Shown: positions 6,068 through 8,014 of the stretch, in pieces | Layout of the letters: the number at the start of each line of letters is the position of its first letter | How positions within the stretch are numbered: the stretch's first letter is position 1 | DNA from: Cellvibrio sp. | GTDB lineage: Bacteria > Pseudomonadota > Gammaproteobacteria > Pseudomonadales > Cellvibrionaceae | Assembly (NCBI GenBank): GCA_003524365.1 | Contig: DQHS01000231.1 | Span: forward strand, 1 to 8,014 | DNA length: 8,014 nt | Direction: 5' to 3' | Translations under genes and position numbers: made by a program | The notes under the pieces: generated by a model | What the model was told of the DNA's origin: nothing | The model's input: only the letters and a program-made list of their open reading frames with translations | Database searches by the model: none

Positions 6068-7405
6068 TTAGCTGCGGGAGACTAACGCGATCGGGGCCTT
6101 GCGGTAGCAAAAAAATTCAACCACAGCCTTGTAGAGATACCAACCATCGCGGGCGCCTGCCAACTCGCGGATGGAGTGCATGGCAAAGGTCGGTGATCCC
6201 ACATCGATAGTTTTTATCCCCACTTCTGACGCGACAACAGGACCAATGGTACTGCCGCAGCCCATATCGGTTCGCGTCACAAAGGTTTGTACCGGCACTT
6301 CAGCTTGTTCGCACAGTAGACGAAAGAACGCGCTGGTTTCGCTGGTAGTCGCGTAGCGCTGGTTGGCATTGACCTTGATCACCGGGCCGCGATTCAACAG
6401 CGGGCCATGGTTTTCATCGTGACGATCCATAAAGTTGGGATGAATGCCGTGGGCGTTGTCGGCCGAAATCATCATCGAGCGCTCAATCACGCGCACGCGC
6501 GATTCTCCATCGGGTATCAACCGCTCAAGAAACTGTTGCAGCATCGGGCCCTTGGCACCACAACAGGAAGCACTGCCAACTTCTTCATGGTCAGTGCAAA
6601 TCAGCAGACTGGATACTTGATCATCCGCTTCAAGAAGTGCTTGTAAGCCTATGAAGCAGCTCAATAAATTATCAAGCCTGGCACTGGCGATAAAATCTTG
6701 CTCCAAGCCGATCATAGCTGGAGCTTGGGTGTCGTAAAGGCTGATTTCATAATCCAGGACTTGTTTAATCGCAAGCTGTGGTTGCTGCCGCAATAGCTCG
6801 GCATGCAACAGCCCACGAAAATCGGGTAACGCGGCATCTTCAGCAGGCAGTTGGAGCAAGAGAGGGACTATATCCTTCTGCGAATTAATCGAGCGGGAAT
6901 TATTGGCCTCGCGATCCAAATGTATAGCTAAGCTCGGCACCACCGCCACCGGAAGCTCGAAATCAACCAGTGCGCTGGCGACTTGATCTGTTTCATCACG
7001 GTAAGTAACCCGGCCAGCCATCGACAAATCGCGGTCATACCAGGGGGCCAACAGCGCGCCGCCGTAAACCTCTACACCCAGCTGAAAGTAACCACGCCGA
7101 TTAAGCTCGGGGCGCGGTTTAACTTTCAGACACGGGCTATCGGTATGTGCCCCCAATAAACGGATGCCCGAATCCAGCAACGGCGACTTGCCGTACACAA
7201 AGGCAATAATCGACGAATCATTGCGCGTTACAAGATAGCGATTGCCCGGCTCCAGCTGCCAAATATCACCTTCATACAGCGGGATAAAACCGGCAGCTAA
7301 TAATCGGGCGGCAATATTTCGGGTGGCGTGAAAGGGTGTGGGCGATATGCGCAGGAAATCGAGCAAACCGGTGTTGAAATCAACCATCGAACAGGAGGCA
7401 ACCAT
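6068..7405 (-). CDS. apeB: M18 family aminopeptidase (ApeB-type aspartyl aminopeptidase)
   Basis: A cytoplasmic two-metal peptidase that removes N-terminal residues, preferring acidic ones in characterised relatives. With the start at 7405 it has 445 residues, near the 429 of the Pseudomonas protein. The metal-site motifs of the family are all present: HTD in GAHTDSPCL (H87), the Asp of ARLDNLLS (D245), DHEEVGS with E274 and E275, SADNAHG (D316), and the last ligand His in FAMHSIRELAG (H410). Other family blocks, such as QLGVEVYGGALLAPWYDRDLS and TDMGCGSTIGP, are intact. The start is chosen for its Shine-Dalgarno GGTGAG (7413-7418). The ATG at 7387 would give MVDFNTGLLDFL, which fits homologue N-termini equally well but has no Shine-Dalgarno. 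A TTG at 7420 would overlap that site. It lies 18 bases after the tsaB stop, so the two are probably co-transcribed. The family is certain; the exact substrate range is inferred. Confidence 0.95.
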   Translation of the reverse strand: MVASCSMVDFNTGLLDFLRISPTPFHATRNIAARLLAAGFIPLYEGDIWQLEPGNRYLVTRNDSSIIAFVYGKSPLLDSGIRLLGAHTDSPCLKVKPRPELNRRGYFQLGVEVYGGALLAPWYDRDLSMAGRVTYRDETDQVASALVDFELPVAVVPSLAIHLDREANNSRSINSQKDIVPLLLQLPAEDAALPDFRGLLHAELLRQQPQLAIKQVLDYEISLYDTQAPAMIGLEQDFIASARLDNLLSCFIGLQALLEADDQVSSLLICTDHEEVGSASCCGAKGPMLQQFLERLIPDGESRVRVIERSMMISADNAHGIHPNFMDRHDENHGPLLNRGPVIKVNANQRYATTSETSAFFRLLCEQAEVPVQTFVTRTDMGCGSTIGPVVASEVGIKTIDVGSPTFAMHSIRELAGARDGWYLYKAVVEFFCYRKAPIALVSRS

Positions 7406-7412
7406 AAAAAAA

Positions 7413-7418
7413 CTCACC
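7413..7418 (-). promoter_or_regulatory. Ribosome binding site deciding the M18 aminopeptidase start
   Basis: GGTGAG on the - strand is separated from the ATG at 7405 by a run of seven T. It lies within the 18-base gap after the tsaB stop codon, so translation of the two genes may be coupled by ribosome re-initiation. Confidence 0.65.
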
Positions 7419-7423
7419 AAAAT

Positions 7424-8014
7424 CTAGTTGGGATTACGAATACGTTGGCGCTTTTGCCAGGAGATAGTATCGCGCAAATACACTGGTTGGGCGTCGAGCA
7501 CATCAATTGCGCCGCCCGCAGCCCAGACTTGTGCGGCGATCAAGGCCATATCTTCAGCTTTTGGCTGGACATCTAAAACTATAGTGGACACTGCCAACGA
7601 TTGCATCGCCGGATAATGCCAGCCAGGACCAACTGCAATAAATTGCCCCGAGAGCGATTGCACAACATGCTGCGTAGACAACAACTCAGGCTTCATTACA
7701 AACTCATCGCTTAGTGCCGAGACAAAGTCTCCCACACGACCAAATAACCCCCAGTAAACCTCGTCCATACGCGCGTCCAGGGATACTAACACCGGATGAG
7801 TAACATCGGGATTGGCGCGGTAATAGCCCAAGGCCATCGCTTTGAGGGTGGATACCGGAATCACCGGCAGCTGCGCGCCAAACGCCAAGCCCTGCACTAT
7901 TCCCATACAGATTCGCAAACCGGTGAAAGAACCCGGCCCACGACCAAAAGCAATTGCATCCAGATCCTGCAAGGTTAGATTATTGGTTTGCAGCAACTCA
8001 TCAACCATAGGCGA
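7424..8014 (-). CDS. tsaB: tRNA threonylcarbamoyladenosine biosynthesis protein TsaB (5' partial)
   Basis: TsaB (YeaZ) is the inactive-paralogue partner of TsaD. With TsaE it helps transfer threonylcarbamoyl from the TsaC product to A37 of tRNAs that read ANN codons, giving t6A. The reading frame runs off the right edge: 196 residues and a TAG stop are visible. The first codons seen (SPMVDELL) align with about residue 39-46 of the 231-residue E. coli protein, so roughly the first 40 residues are missing. Diagnostic stretches are AFGRGPGSFTGLR, the glycine-rich ASKHA turn, then GLAFGAQLPVIPVSTL, then SLDARMDEVYWGLF, and the C-terminal QPVYLRDTISWQK. The first ATG in view (8008) is internal and is not the true start. 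The aminopeptidase gene follows directly. The gene is essential in E. coli. Confidence 0.96.
   Translation of the reverse strand, partial: SPMVDELLQTNNLTLQDLDAIAFGRGPGSFTGLRICMGIVQGLAFGAQLPVIPVSTLKAMALGYYRANPDVTHPVLVSLDARMDEVYWGLFGRVGDFVSALSDEFVMKPELLSTQHVVQSLSGQFIAVGPGWHYPAMQSLAVSTIVLDVQPKAEDMALIAAQVWAAGGAIDVLDAQPVYLRDTISWQKRQRIRNPN

Noticed and set aside
5917..6210. A 97-codon open frame on the + strand
   Set aside because: It overlaps the 3' end of the aminopeptidase gene on the opposite strand, has no recognisable motif or clear ribosome binding site, and its composition (Arg/Ser/Thr-rich) looks like an antisense frame.

Overview
The window looks like ordinary chromosome of a motile gammaproteobacterium. 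BioA, TrpS, ApeB-type M18 aminopeptidase and TsaB all read as intact, well-conserved gammaproteobacterial proteins. Base composition is near 50% G+C by eye. The pairing of a PilZ protein with an Aer-type receptor, and a cyclic-nucleotide/rhodanese protein of a kind known from pseudomonads and relatives, suggest the Pseudomonadales/Cellvibrionales area. Placement near Cellvibrio is an inference only. No mobile element, CRISPR array, phage gene, rRNA or tRNA was seen.

Layout. Bases 1-3606 run on the + strand: the C-terminal end of a PilZ (YcgR-like) protein cut by the window edge, an Aer-type PAS/methyl-accepting receptor, and bioA. A strong bidirectional terminator at 3622-3656 separates bioA from a block on the - strand covering 3675-8014. 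In transcription order that block is tsaB (cut by the right edge), an M18 aminopeptidase 18 bases downstream, a 250-base intergenic region rich in repeats, a double cyclic-nucleotide-binding/rhodanese protein, a perfect 16-bp palindrome, and trpS.

How the genes relate. The first two genes fit motility control: c-di-GMP braking of the flagellum and redox/energy taxis. bioA is a stand-alone biotin gene. tsaB and the aminopeptidase probably share a transcript. trpS may have its own promoter, whose -35 box would lie inside the palindrome. No complete new multi-gene system is visible. The parts most worth a second look are the cyclic-nucleotide/rhodanese protein, whose rhodanese domain lacks its catalytic cysteine, the 20-bp-phased repeats in front of it, and the palindrome behind it.
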